Part shown: positions 1-8,456 of the stretch, piece by piece | Numbering within the stretch: the stretch's first letter is position 1 | Layout: every line of letters starts with the position of its first letter | Assembly (NCBI GenBank): GCA_013299055.1 | Contig: JAAFKB010000003.1 | Location: forward strand, 28,899-92,898 | From: Sphaerotilus sp. | GTDB lineage: Bacteria > Pseudomonadota > Gammaproteobacteria > Burkholderiales > Burkholderiaceae_C | Length of the DNA stretch: 64,000 bases | Direction: 5' to 3' | Position numbers and translations under genes: made by a program | Notes under the pieces: model-generated | The model's database searches: none | What the model saw: the letters and a program-made list of their open reading frames with translations, nothing else | What the model was told of the DNA's origin: nothing

Positions 1-38
1 AAAAGCCGCGTGGGCGCAAAGCCAAGGAGGCCGCATGA
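1..38 (+). CDS. 3' end of an upstream gene (possibly hsdS), partial
   Basis: Frame 3 is open from the window edge and ends KPRGRKAKEAA followed by TGA. The stop overlaps the start of the next gene in an ATGA arrangement, which suggests translational coupling in one operon. Only eleven residues are visible, all basic or alanine-rich, so no family can be recognised. Because the next two genes are a DUF1016 nuclease and hsdM, a specificity subunit (hsdS) is the most likely identity, but that rests on context alone. Confidence 0.4.
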   Translation, partial: KPRGRKAKEAA

Positions 39-1099
39 GCCAGTCCATCAAGGCGGGCGACGCACCGCAACTGTTGACCGATCTCCGGCAGTTGATCGAG
101 CAATCCCGGCAAGTCGCCGTGGCCGCCGTGAACGCCAGCCTGACCATGATGTATTGGCGCATCGGCCACCGCATCAGCACCGAAGTGCTGGCCGGGCAAC
201 GAGCCGGTTACGGCGAAACCCTGGTCGTGACCCTGTCGCGCCAATTGGTGGCGGACTACGGCCGCGGCTTCGAGGAGAAAAATCTTCGCCGCATGGTCCA
301 GTTCGCCCAGCTTTTCGACACCGAAAACATTGTCGCGACACTGTCACGACAATTGAGCTGGTCACATTTCCTGGCCCTGCTGCCCGTGAAAGACCCGCTG
401 GCCCGGGACTTCTACGCCGAGATGTGCAGCATCGAACGCTGGAGCGTGCGCACCCTGCGCGGCCGGATCGACTCGATGCTGTTCGAGCGCACTGCCCTGT
501 CCCGACAGCCCGATGAACTCATCCGCCTGGAACTCGATGCCCTGCGATCCAAGGGCGAAGTGGCACCCACCGCGCTGCTCAAAGACCCCTACGTGCTCGA
601 CTTCCTCGGGCTGACCGACCGCTACCTGGAAAAAGACCTCGAAGACGCCATCCTGCGCGAGCTGGAAACCTTCCTCCTCGAACTCGGCGCCGGCTTCAGC
701 TTCGTCGCCCGCCAGCGCCGCATCCAGCTCGACAGCGACGACTTCTACATCGACCTGCTGTTCTACAACCGCAAGCTACGCCGCCTCGTGGCCATCGAGC
801 TGAAGCTGGGCGACTTCAAGGCCGAGTACAAGGGCCAGATGGAGCTGTACCTGCGCTGGCTGGCCCGCCACGACCAGGAACCGGGCGACCTGCCCCCGCT
901 GGGCATCATCCTGTGTACCGGCAAGAAGCAGGAACAGATCGAGCTGCTGGAGCTGGACCAGTCCGGCATCCATGTCGCCGAGTACCTGACCGTGCTGCCG
1001 CCGCGCGAAGTCTTCCAGCAGAAGATCCACAGCGCCTTGCTGACCGCCCGTGCGCGGCTGGAGCAGCACAGCGACGACAACAACACCGCGACCCCATGA
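35..1099 (+). CDS. DUF1016 / YhcG-family PDDEXK nuclease domain protein
   Basis: Protein of 354 aa with the two-part layout of the YhcG family: an N-terminal winged-helix-like DUF1016 half (about 1-160, including the repeated LSRQL segments) and a C-terminal PDDEXK nuclease-like half (about 200-340). The nuclease signature is visible as FYIDLLFYNR followed by VAIELK, giving the Asp and the Glu-x-Lys of the fold. An AAGGAGG ribosome-binding site lies just upstream of the ATG. Members are commonly found inside type I restriction-modification operons, as here, where the stop overlaps the hsdM start (ATGA). Its role in those systems is not established; nuclease activity is inferred from the motif only. 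Confidence 0.85.
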   Translation: MSQSIKAGDAPQLLTDLRQLIEQSRQVAVAAVNASLTMMYWRIGHRISTEVLAGQRAGYGETLVVTLSRQLVADYGRGFEEKNLRRMVQFAQLFDTENIVATLSRQLSWSHFLALLPVKDPLARDFYAEMCSIERWSVRTLRGRIDSMLFERTALSRQPDELIRLELDALRSKGEVAPTALLKDPYVLDFLGLTDRYLEKDLEDAILRELETFLLELGAGFSFVARQRRIQLDSDDFYIDLLFYNRKLRRLVAIELKLGDFKAEYKGQMELYLRWLARHDQEPGDLPPLGIILCTGKKQEQIELLELDQSGIHVAEYLTVLPPREVFQQKIHSALLTARARLEQHSDDNNTATP

Positions 1100-2592
1100 A
1101 CACCTCCACCCTCGTCCAGAAAGTCTGGAACTTCTGCCACACCCTGCGCGACGACGGCGTGGGCTACGGCGACTACCTGGAGCAGCTCACCTACCTGCTG
1201 TTCCTCAAGCTCGCCCACGAGTACGCCCAGGAACCCTACAAGCGCGACACCCGCGTGCCCCCGAGCCACGACTGGGCCAGCCTGCGCGCACGCACCGGCG
1301 AGCCGCTGGAGGCGCACTACCTCGCCACGCTGCATGTGCTCGGCCAGCAGCCCGGCATGCTCGGCGCCATCTTCTTCAAGGCGCAGAACAAGATCCAGGA
1401 TCCGGCCAAGCTCTCGCGGCTGGTGCAACTGATCGACGCGGAAAGCTGGATCAGCCTCGGCGCCGACACCAAGGGCGACCTCTACGAGGGCCTGCTGCAG
1501 AAGAACGCCGAGGACACCAAGAGCGGCGCCGGCCAGTACTTCACGCCCCGCCCGCTGATCGAGGCCATCGTCGCCTGCGTGCGCCCGCAGCCGATGAAGA
1601 CCATCGCCGACCCGGCCTGCGGCACGGGCGGCTTCTTCCTCGGTGCCTACCAGTGGCTCACCCGACCAGGCGCCGCCACGCTGGACAAGCGGCAAAAGAC
1701 CTTCCTGCGCGACAAGACCTTCTTCGGCCACGAGATCGTGCCGAACACGCGCCGCATGTGCCTGATGAACCTGTTCCTGCACGACATCGGTGCGGTCGAC
1801 GGCGAGCCGGCCATCGACCGCGCCGACGCGCTGGTGACCGAGCCGAAACAGCAGTTCGACTACGTGCTGGCCAACCCGCCCTTCGGCAAGAAGAGCAGCA
1901 TGACCATCACCAACGAGGAAGGCGAGGAGGACCGCGAGGCGCTGACCTACGAGCGCCAGGACTTCTGGGAAACCACGTCCAACAAGCAGCTCAACTTCCT
2001 GCAGCACATCGTCAGCATGCTCAAGGTGAACGGTCAGGCGGCGGTGGTGCTGCCTGATAACGTGCTGTTCGAGGGCGGCGCGGGCGAGAAGATCCGCCGC
2101 AAGCTGCTGGAGACCTGCGATGTCCACACTGTGCTGCGCCTGCCCACGGGGATCTTCTACGCGCAGGGCGTCAAGGCCAACGTGGTGTTCTTCGACGCGA
2201 AACCGAAGGACGGCGAGATCCACACCCGCGGCGTCTGGTTCTACGACCTGCGCACCAACCGGCACTTCACGCTCAAGACCCGCCCGCTCAAGCTCGACGA
2301 CCTGCAGGATTTCATCACCCGCTACAACCCCGAGAACCGCCACCTGCGCCAGGCCAGCGAGCGGTTCCGCTTCTATGCCTACGACGAGCTGATCGAGCGC
2401 GACAAGGCCAGCCTCGACCTGTTCTGGCTCAAGGACGACAGCCTGGACAACCTCGACGATCTGCCGCCGCCGGATGTCCTGCAGCAGGAAATCATCGAGC
2501 ACCTGGAGGCTGCGCTGTCCGCGTTCCGGGATGTGGCGGCGGGCCTGCCCAGCTTCGCCACCACGGCCGCCACAGCCACTACTGCAGCATGA
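1096..2592 (+). CDS. hsdM: Type I restriction-modification system methyltransferase subunit HsdM
   Basis: N6-adenine DNA methyltransferase subunit of a type I restriction enzyme, 498 aa. An N-terminal helical HsdM domain (about 1-130) precedes the catalytic domain, with the SAM-binding motif ADPACGTGG near residue 172 and the catalytic NPPF near 259. The ORF track opens at 913, but the ATG at 1096 overlapping the upstream stop fits the family's normal N-terminus (MNTSTLVQKVWNFCHTLRDD). The protein needs an HsdS subunit for sequence recognition and HsdR for cleavage; neither is downstream, so both should lie left of the window. The last residues are a low-complexity Ala/Thr tail, and the stop overlaps the convergent pelG stop by 14 bases. 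Confidence 0.92.
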   Translation: MNTSTLVQKVWNFCHTLRDDGVGYGDYLEQLTYLLFLKLAHEYAQEPYKRDTRVPPSHDWASLRARTGEPLEAHYLATLHVLGQQPGMLGAIFFKAQNKIQDPAKLSRLVQLIDAESWISLGADTKGDLYEGLLQKNAEDTKSGAGQYFTPRPLIEAIVACVRPQPMKTIADPACGTGGFFLGAYQWLTRPGAATLDKRQKTFLRDKTFFGHEIVPNTRRMCLMNLFLHDIGAVDGEPAIDRADALVTEPKQQFDYVLANPPFGKKSSMTITNEEGEEDREALTYERQDFWETTSNKQLNFLQHIVSMLKVNGQAAVVLPDNVLFEGGAGEKIRRKLLETCDVHTVLRLPTGIFYAQGVKANVVFFDAKPKDGEIHTRGVWFYDLRTNRHFTLKTRPLKLDDLQDFITRYNPENRHLRQASERFRFYAYDELIERDKASLDLFWLKDDSLDNLDDLPPPDVLQQEIIEHLEAALSAFRDVAAGLPSFATTAATATTAA

Positions 2593-3946
2593 ACGTCTCG
2601 TACTCCAGCCGGTGCAGCTTGCTCTCCAGCGCGAGCATGGCGACGAACACCGTGATCATCATCGCCAGCGCCACGCCATAGCCATAGAACGAGGCACCCA
2701 GGTAGAGCGTGAGCACCGACAAGCCCACGTTGAGCACCAGCAGCAGCGCCGTCAGCCCGAACACGACGCGCCGCCGGTCGAGGTAGAAGAAGATGTTCAG
2801 CAGCCCCAGCAGCACCACCTGCAGGCTGGCGGCGACCACGTGGAGGTAGAGCAGCGGCAGGTACAGGTGCGAGATGCCGAGCCAGTCCAGCACGGTCGGC
2901 GCCGCCAGGATCACCAGCAGCACGGTGATGCCCTGGATCTTCAGGATCTCGTACAGCCCCTGCCGGATCGTGAAGACCATCTCGTCGCGCAGGCGCTGGA
3001 TGTTGCCCAGCGAGCCGCCTTCGCGCACGGCGTCGTAGAAGCGTTCGTAGTATTCGACGAAGTCGGTCTCGATCCGCACCAGGAACACCGCCATGCCGGG
3101 GATGATCGCCAGATAGGCGAGGAAGGACGGCATGTCGTAGATGATCGATGCCCGCAGCGGGCCGATGATGGCCTGGCTGACTTCCGGCGCGGCCCAGAAC
3201 ACGAGCTTGTCGGCCCAGACGCCCAGGTTGTAGAACAGCCCGACCCAGACCAGCGAGGTGAACATGGCGCCCGGCTGCAGGAACTCGAAGCCGATCAGCC
3301 GCTCGGTGGGCAGCGTGCGCAGCACCATCACCAGCATCCCCGCCAGCAGCACGAACTGCCCCACCACGAAACCCAGCAGCAGCCCCTCCATGCCCAGCCC
3401 GCGCAGCAGCAGCGCCCCCGTCACGCTCACGCCGTAGCCCAGGCCGAACAGCGCGACGATGGTCTTGTACTGCTTCATGCCCGACAGGAAGATCGTCGCC
3501 AGCCAGATCCCGCTCATCACCACCAGCCCGCTGGCGAAGGTGACGCGGTAGAGGTTGCTCTGCCCCGGGAACAGCGTGGCCACCGCCAGCAGCCCGAGCA
3601 GCCCGGAGCCGACGATGACCATCAGCAGCGCACCGAGGAAGTTGGGCGCGATCACGGCCGGGCGTTTCTCGAACAGCCGGTCCGCCACCCAGCGCGTGAA
3701 CGAGAGCTGGATCGGCCCGGTGAGGACCAGCGACAGCATGATGAGGTAGGTCACGGACACCTGGAACTGCGTGATCTGCCGGTCCTGCACCGTCACCGCC
3801 GAGACCAGACCGATCACCAGGATGCCCAGGATCGACAGCACCCACGGCCCGGAGCTGATGATGCCCGCGTAGGCGTAGGCCTTGAACAGCCCGGCGAAGC
3901 TGTCCCGCCGCAGGAGCTTTCTCAGCTCGAAACCGATGCCTGCCAC
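2579..3946 (-). CDS. pelG: Pel polysaccharide export inner-membrane protein PelG
   Basis: Polytopic inner-membrane protein of 455 aa, about twelve hydrophobic segments, beginning MAGIGFELRKLLRRDSF as in PelG proteins. PelG belongs to the polysaccharide-transporter (Wzx-like) superfamily and with PelD, PelE and PelF forms the inner-membrane complex that synthesises and translocates the cationic Pel polymer of biofilm matrix. It is the last gene of the pelABCDEFG series. Its start lies inside the end of pelF (25-base overlap), so translation is probably coupled. Its 3' end overlaps hsdM convergently by 14 bases, leaving no room for an intergenic terminator. Confidence 0.95.
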   Translation of the reverse strand: MAGIGFELRKLLRRDSFAGLFKAYAYAGIISSGPWVLSILGILVIGLVSAVTVQDRQITQFQVSVTYLIMLSLVLTGPIQLSFTRWVADRLFEKRPAVIAPNFLGALLMVIVGSGLLGLLAVATLFPGQSNLYRVTFASGLVVMSGIWLATIFLSGMKQYKTIVALFGLGYGVSVTGALLLRGLGMEGLLLGFVVGQFVLLAGMLVMVLRTLPTERLIGFEFLQPGAMFTSLVWVGLFYNLGVWADKLVFWAAPEVSQAIIGPLRASIIYDMPSFLAYLAIIPGMAVFLVRIETDFVEYYERFYDAVREGGSLGNIQRLRDEMVFTIRQGLYEILKIQGITVLLVILAAPTVLDWLGISHLYLPLLYLHVVAASLQVVLLGLLNIFFYLDRRRVVFGLTALLLVLNVGLSVLTLYLGASFYGYGVALAMMITVFVAMLALESKLHRLEYETFMLQ

Positions 3947-5481
3947 GTCAGGGCCCTTTCGTAGATGTCCCGGTAGCGCCCGAGCATGCGTTCGAGCGAG
4001 TAGTAGCGGTGCACGCGCTCGACCCCGGCGTCACTGGCGCGTTGCCAGGCGTCCGCGTCCAAGAGCAGCTCGACCGCGGCGTCCGCCAGCGCCTTCGGAT
4101 CCGCCAGCCCGACCACGCGACCCGACGGCCCCAGGGCGCGGTCCTCGTCGTCCAGTCCCTCGATGAGCTGGCGGCACGAACCCACGTCGGTGCTCACCGC
4201 CGGCACGCCCGCCGCAAACCCTTCGAGCAGCACCAGCGGCAGCGCCTCGCTGATCGAGGACAGCACCACCAGCCCCACCTGGGGCAGCAGGTCGGTGAGC
4301 TGCTGGAAACCGAGGAAGCGCACCTTGCCCTGCAGGCCGAGGCTGGCGATGAGCAGGTGGCATTCCTGGGCGTAGGCGGGATCCTCGTCCTCGGGTCCGG
4401 CGATCCAGCCCTCTGCCTGCGGCATCTGGTTGAGGACGCTGCGCAGGGCGCGGATGAAGGTCTTCACGTCCTTGATCGGCACCACGCGCCCGATGAGGCA
4501 CAGCACCGGCGGCACCTCGGCCGGCCGCAGCGCCCGCAGCGGGGCAAAGCGGCTGATGTCGATGCCGTTGGGGACGGTGCTGGTGCGCTCGCCGGCCGCG
4601 CCGTCGGCGACCTGGCGGCGGCGGTTGGCCTCGTAGAGCGCGATGATCTGGTCGCTGGAGTCGTAGCAGGCCTTGCCGATGCCCTGGAAGAAGCGGATCC
4701 ACAGCTCGCGGAAGTAGCTCAGCTCGGTCAGGTCGCGTTGCAGCACCGAGCGGTTGTCGGCGATCCAGCGCGCGCCGAACAGGTCGATCTTGCGCTCCTT
4801 GGTGTAGATGCCGTGTTCGGACAGCACCAGCGAGCGGCCGTGCTGGCGCTTGCACATGGCACCCAGCAGCCCCGCGTAACCGGTCGAGACGGTGTGGAAC
4901 GCCTTCACCGGGATCAGCTTGTCGGCGATGCGCTTCAACTTCCACAGCGGCGCGTGCATGGTGCGCACGGTCCAGAAGTAGTCGACGAAGGAGGGGTCGG
5001 TGCAGCGTTCTTCGTACTGCGCGCACAAGTGCTGCCACGCCTGGTCGCCGCGCAGGAAGTGCGCTTCGCCGAGCTGGTCGTCGAAGCGGTCGACCACGGC
5101 GCCGAACAGGGCCTGCGGGTCGGTGCCGGCGGGGCTGTCCTCGGGATCCTGCCAGTGGCGGTGCAGCGCCTTGACGTGGGCGAAGGCGGCCGGGTCGGTG
5201 CGCACGGTGCGCTGGGCGGGCGGCGTGTCCTGCTCGAAGAGGTAGTGCGCCTCGACGTGGACCAGGTTGGGTGGCAGCTGGTAGCGCACCGGGCCATAGT
5301 CTTCGGGCCGCGAGCCCAGGAACACGACGGCGAAGGTCAGGTCCGGGAAGCCGGTGATGATCTGGTGGACCCAGCTCGACACGCCGCCCGAGATGTACGG
5401 GTAGGTGCCTTCGAGCAGCAGGGCGATGTCGGCCGAGGCCGCGCGCGGCAAGGCGGTGGGGGACGTGGCGGACGCACTCAA
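3922..5481 (-). CDS. pelF: Pel polysaccharide glycosyltransferase PelF
   Basis: Cytosolic GT4-type glycosyltransferase of 519 aa that polymerises the Pel chain, known to use UDP-activated N-acetylhexosamine donors. The N-terminal half carries the PelF signature LLEGTYPYISGGVSSW, and the C-terminal Rossmann half carries the nucleotide-sugar motif SEALPLVLLEGFAAGVP. The ORF track runs far upstream in pelE, but the true N-terminus is best placed at TTG (5481-5479), directly after a CAGGAG ribosome-binding site and overlapping the pelE stop by one TTGA. That gives a length close to the usual ~507 aa. The rare TTG start together with stop overlap suggests coupled translation with pelE. Confidence 0.94.
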   Translation of the reverse strand: MSASATSPTALPRAASADIALLLEGTYPYISGGVSSWVHQIITGFPDLTFAVVFLGSRPEDYGPVRYQLPPNLVHVEAHYLFEQDTPPAQRTVRTDPAAFAHVKALHRHWQDPEDSPAGTDPQALFGAVVDRFDDQLGEAHFLRGDQAWQHLCAQYEERCTDPSFVDYFWTVRTMHAPLWKLKRIADKLIPVKAFHTVSTGYAGLLGAMCKRQHGRSLVLSEHGIYTKERKIDLFGARWIADNRSVLQRDLTELSYFRELWIRFFQGIGKACYDSSDQIIALYEANRRRQVADGAAGERTSTVPNGIDISRFAPLRALRPAEVPPVLCLIGRVVPIKDVKTFIRALRSVLNQMPQAEGWIAGPEDEDPAYAQECHLLIASLGLQGKVRFLGFQQLTDLLPQVGLVVLSSISEALPLVLLEGFAAGVPAVSTDVGSCRQLIEGLDDEDRALGPSGRVVGLADPKALADAAVELLLDADAWQRASDAGVERVHRYYSLERMLGRYRDIYERALTWQASVSS

Positions 5482-6497
5482 GGGCGCTCTCCTGCGGTTT
5501 GCCAGTAGCGCACCAGCGCGGCCATGCGCGGGGTCACGGTCAGCGGGTCGATGCGCTGCATCAGGACGCGCACGCTGGCGAGATCGCCACGGCGGTAGGC
5601 CATCTCCGCCAGGTAGGGCAGCACGCGGTTGTCGGGCAGTCCATCCTCGGTGGCGCGGATGAGGTCGTCGCAGGCGCGGTCGATGTCGCCCTGCTCCAGG
5701 TGCATGCGGGCGAGCAGCTGGCGCAGGCCGCCGTTGGTCGGGTCGAGCGCGATCGCGGCCTCGGCGAACTCGATGGCGCGGGCCAGGGTGTGCTCGCGCA
5801 CGTCGCCCTGCACCAGCGACTGGTAGACCAGCTCGAAGTTCAGCTCCGCCAGGTGGCGCAGCACCTCGACGCGGCTGGCGTCGCGGCGCTGCGGGTTGGC
5901 CGCCAGCTGCTCCAGCAGCGTCGACTGGGCGGTGATGCGGCTGCGCAGGGCCTTTTCCTGCGAGTCGAGCAGGCCGTAGGCGACCAGGCGCAGATCCTCC
6001 ACCGGGTCGCTCAGCAACTTGCGCAGCAGGTCGCCGGCGATGCGTGCGGGCTTGGTGGCGATGGCGTTGAGGGCACGGGTGCGCAGCGGGGCGGCGGCAT
6101 GCACGTCGGTGAGCAGCTGGCGAATGCTCAGACCACGGAACAACCGTGCCGGCTCGCGCACCGACAGCAGGAACTCGGGCGGGGCGGCCAGCCGGAAGTG
6201 GTTGTCGGCTTCGCGCACCGGCATCAGCCGCATCACCACCACCGCCAGCAGCAGCGCCAGCAGGCCCAGGAAAGGGATGAAGAACGCCGTGCTGAACAGC
6301 AGCGCCAGGACGGCCAGCGGCGGCTGGCGCAGGCGTGCGGGCAGCAGCGGATACAGCGTCACGGCCAGCACGGCACAGGCCAGCGCGTGCGTGCCGGCGT
6401 AGGCACCCAGCCGCAGCACGTCGCGCTCGCCGTTCCACAGCAGCAGCGCCGCGCCGACCTCCAGCCCGAGCGCCAGCAGGAACTGCAGCGGGTTCAT
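5478..6497 (-). CDS. pelE: Pel biosynthesis TPR membrane protein PelE
   Basis: Protein of 339 aa with two to three N-terminal hydrophobic segments (about 1-85) followed by a helical, tetratricopeptide-like cytosolic region with repeated A-x-x-L-x-P/A helices, e.g. FAEAAIALDPTNGGLRQLLA. This matches PelE, which scaffolds the inner-membrane Pel synthase complex with PelD, PelF and PelG. The ATG overlaps the pelD stop by four bases, and its own stop overlaps the pelF TTG. Identity rests on topology, length and strict operon position; sequence conservation in PelE is generally low. Confidence 0.9.
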   Translation of the reverse strand: MNPLQFLLALGLEVGAALLLWNGERDVLRLGAYAGTHALACAVLAVTLYPLLPARLRQPPLAVLALLFSTAFFIPFLGLLALLLAVVVMRLMPVREADNHFRLAAPPEFLLSVREPARLFRGLSIRQLLTDVHAAAPLRTRALNAIATKPARIAGDLLRKLLSDPVEDLRLVAYGLLDSQEKALRSRITAQSTLLEQLAANPQRRDASRVEVLRHLAELNFELVYQSLVQGDVREHTLARAIEFAEAAIALDPTNGGLRQLLARMHLEQGDIDRACDDLIRATEDGLPDNRVLPYLAEMAYRRGDLASVRVLMQRIDPLTVTPRMAALVRYWQTAGERP

Positions 6498-7861
6498 GCG
6501 CTCGTTCCTCCCAGCACGCCCACCAGCGCCGGGGCCAGCGGGGCCTGTCCGAGGGTCACCACGCGGTGCTGGATGCCCAGCGTGGCCAGGTCGGCCTGGT
6601 GCGGCGCCAGTCCCTGGCGCTCGGCGATGTAGCTGGCCAGGCTGAGCAGGTAGCCGTCGACCGCCGTGCGGCCCACCAGCGGCATCAGCGTGACCAGCCG
6701 CTCGCGGTCACCGCCGAGCGCATAGGGCCAGATCACGTCGGGCGAGCGGGCGCGGCGCTCGGCCAGCCGGCGCTGGGCGGCGGCCTGCTCGGGCACGTTG
6801 AAGGTCAGCACCACCACCTGGCTGGGCAGCTTGAAGGCGCGCGCGATGCGGTCCAGCCGGCTGGCTTCCTCGGCGAACTCGACCGGGCAGTGCGGCAGGT
6901 GCGCCAGCAGCCCCGGCACTTCGTCGCTGATCAGCGCCGCATCCGAGAACGACGAGCACAGCACCGCCATCAGCTCCAGCGCCTCGTCGTGCAGCGCCAG
7001 GAACGGCATGCGGCTGACGACCAGCAGCGCCTGCTCGCGGTGCGTGCCCAGCACCAGCGGGGCGGCGACGAGGTGGCTGGTGGCGGCTTCGTGGACCGGG
7101 TAACCCGCCTGCACATGGGCCAGGCGGTGCTGGTCGAGGGCAAAGCGCACCAGCGGATCGTCCAGCCGCACCGGCACGCTCTGGCCGACGCTGGCCACCG
7201 TGGCGCCGTGGGTCGGGCCGGGGGTGAGCGTGAGCACCTGCGCGCTTTCGATCTGGCAGTGGACGCCGAGGAAGTCGAGGAAGGCTTGCGCGGCAGCCGG
7301 GGCATTCAGCTCTCCGGCCAGCGAGCGTGCCCGCAGGTCGCCCAGCGCCTGGCGCAGCGTGGAGGGCTGCAGCAGCAGATCCTGCTCCAGCACGTCGTGG
7401 GAACGCTGCACCATGAACAGGCGGTTGGTGACGCGCTCGATGCGGTCTTCGAGGTAGGCGTTGGCTTGCGAGAGGCGACGGATGCGCGAGCGCCACAGGC
7501 CGCTGAACTCGCCGCACACCATCGTCAGCAGCAGACCGCCGAGGAAGTACAGCGTCGGGAAAGCGGTCGAGGGGTCGCTGCCCTGCAGCAGCCGCCAGGC
7601 CACCAGCACCATCACCATCGAGCCCAGCCCCGCCAGCACGCCGTAGCGCAGCGCCACCAGGATCGGGGCGAACCAGGTCCACGGGATGGGCGCCCGCGTG
7701 AACAACGGGTCGGCGGGCGACACCCAGTGGCCGATCGCGAGTGCGGCCAGGGTCATCACCACCACTTCGAGCGTCGCCCAGCCCATCCTGGCGCGGGGCG
7801 AGGCGAGCGCGTGCAGACCGTCCTGGGCGGTCGCGTTGGCCGTGAACTTGGCTACCAGCAT
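6494..7861 (-). CDS. pelD: c-di-GMP receptor PelD
   Basis: Inner-membrane c-di-GMP receptor that activates Pel synthesis after ligand binding, 455 aa. Four hydrophobic N-terminal segments (about 25-130) are followed by a short coiled region (LSQANAYLEDRIERV), a GAF-like domain and a degenerate GGDEF-like domain. In the latter, RSPD at residues 372-375 fits the RxxD inhibitory-site motif that binds c-di-GMP in Pseudomonas PelD (R367/D370 there); the GGDEF catalytic motif itself is absent. The start at 7861 lies 15 bases downstream of the pelC stop. Post-translational control by c-di-GMP is therefore expected. Confidence 0.93.
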   Translation of the reverse strand: MLVAKFTANATAQDGLHALASPRARMGWATLEVVVMTLAALAIGHWVSPADPLFTRAPIPWTWFAPILVALRYGVLAGLGSMVMVLVAWRLLQGSDPSTAFPTLYFLGGLLLTMVCGEFSGLWRSRIRRLSQANAYLEDRIERVTNRLFMVQRSHDVLEQDLLLQPSTLRQALGDLRARSLAGELNAPAAAQAFLDFLGVHCQIESAQVLTLTPGPTHGATVASVGQSVPVRLDDPLVRFALDQHRLAHVQAGYPVHEAATSHLVAAPLVLGTHREQALLVVSRMPFLALHDEALELMAVLCSSFSDAALISDEVPGLLAHLPHCPVEFAEEASRLDRIARAFKLPSQVVVLTFNVPEQAAAQRRLAERRARSPDVIWPYALGGDRERLVTLMPLVGRTAVDGYLLSLASYIAERQGLAPHQADLATLGIQHRVVTLGQAPLAPALVGVLGGTSA

Positions 7862-7876
7862 GGCGGGCCCCGGCGG

Positions 7877-8419
7877 TCAGCGCAGCGCGAGGTCGCCGAG
7901 CATGTCGCGCATGAGCTTCTGGCCCACGGCGGACAGCGCTTCACGGCTCCAGCCGGACTTGGCGCCGGTGGCGGTCCAGACGACGTTGCCGCTCTTCAGG
8001 TCGATGAGCTGCAGCACCACGCCGACCGCCGGCTCGCCGTCGACGCCGACCTTGTAGCGCCACTCGTCCACCGCGCCGGTGATGGCGTAGCGGATGCCTT
8101 GCTCGGCGGCCCAGCGCTGGGCGTCCTGGCGGGGCTTGCCTTCCGGGGCTTCTCCCATCAGGTCGTTGACGGGGAGGGCGGGCGGGCGCTCCAGGCTCTG
8201 CAGGCCGCGCTGGCGCAGCAGCGATTCGAGGATGACCTCGGCGCGCAGACCGGCCTGGGGCGTCTCGGTGTGGTTGGCCAGCGGCAGGATGACCCAGCGG
8301 GCGCCGGCCTCCAGCGGCACGGTGTTGCCACGGCTGCGGTCCATCACGGTGCAGCCGGCCGCGCCGATCGCCAGAAGGAGCAACAGAACGTGGTGGAGGA
8401 GGCGGGAGAGCGTGGGCAT
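7877..8419 (-). CDS. pelC: Pel export lipoprotein PelC
   Basis: Outer-membrane-associated lipoprotein of 180 aa that forms a periplasmic ring funnelling Pel polymer to the PelB channel. The N-terminus MPTLSRLLHHVLLLLLAIGAAGC is a lipoprotein signal with lipobox AAGC, followed by the small alpha/beta PelC domain with WVILPLANHTETPQAG. The ORF track extends 56 codons further upstream, but the ATG at 8419, placed a few bases after AAGGA, gives a proper signal peptide. pelB ends 37 bases upstream and pelD starts 15 bases downstream. Confidence 0.93.
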   Translation of the reverse strand: MPTLSRLLHHVLLLLLAIGAAGCTVMDRSRGNTVPLEAGARWVILPLANHTETPQAGLRAEVILESLLRQRGLQSLERPPALPVNDLMGEAPEGKPRQDAQRWAAEQGIRYAITGAVDEWRYKVGVDGEPAVGVVLQLIDLKSGNVVWTATGAKSGWSREALSAVGQKLMRDMLGDLALR

Positions 8420-8456
8420 GGGGGTTTCCTTGTGGTCCTTGTGGGTGCCTGGGGGG

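Noticed and set aside
763-2502. 579-aa minus-strand ORF
   Set aside because: Opposite-strand shadow of hsdM and the DUF1016 gene; low-complexity Val/Gly/Glu composition.
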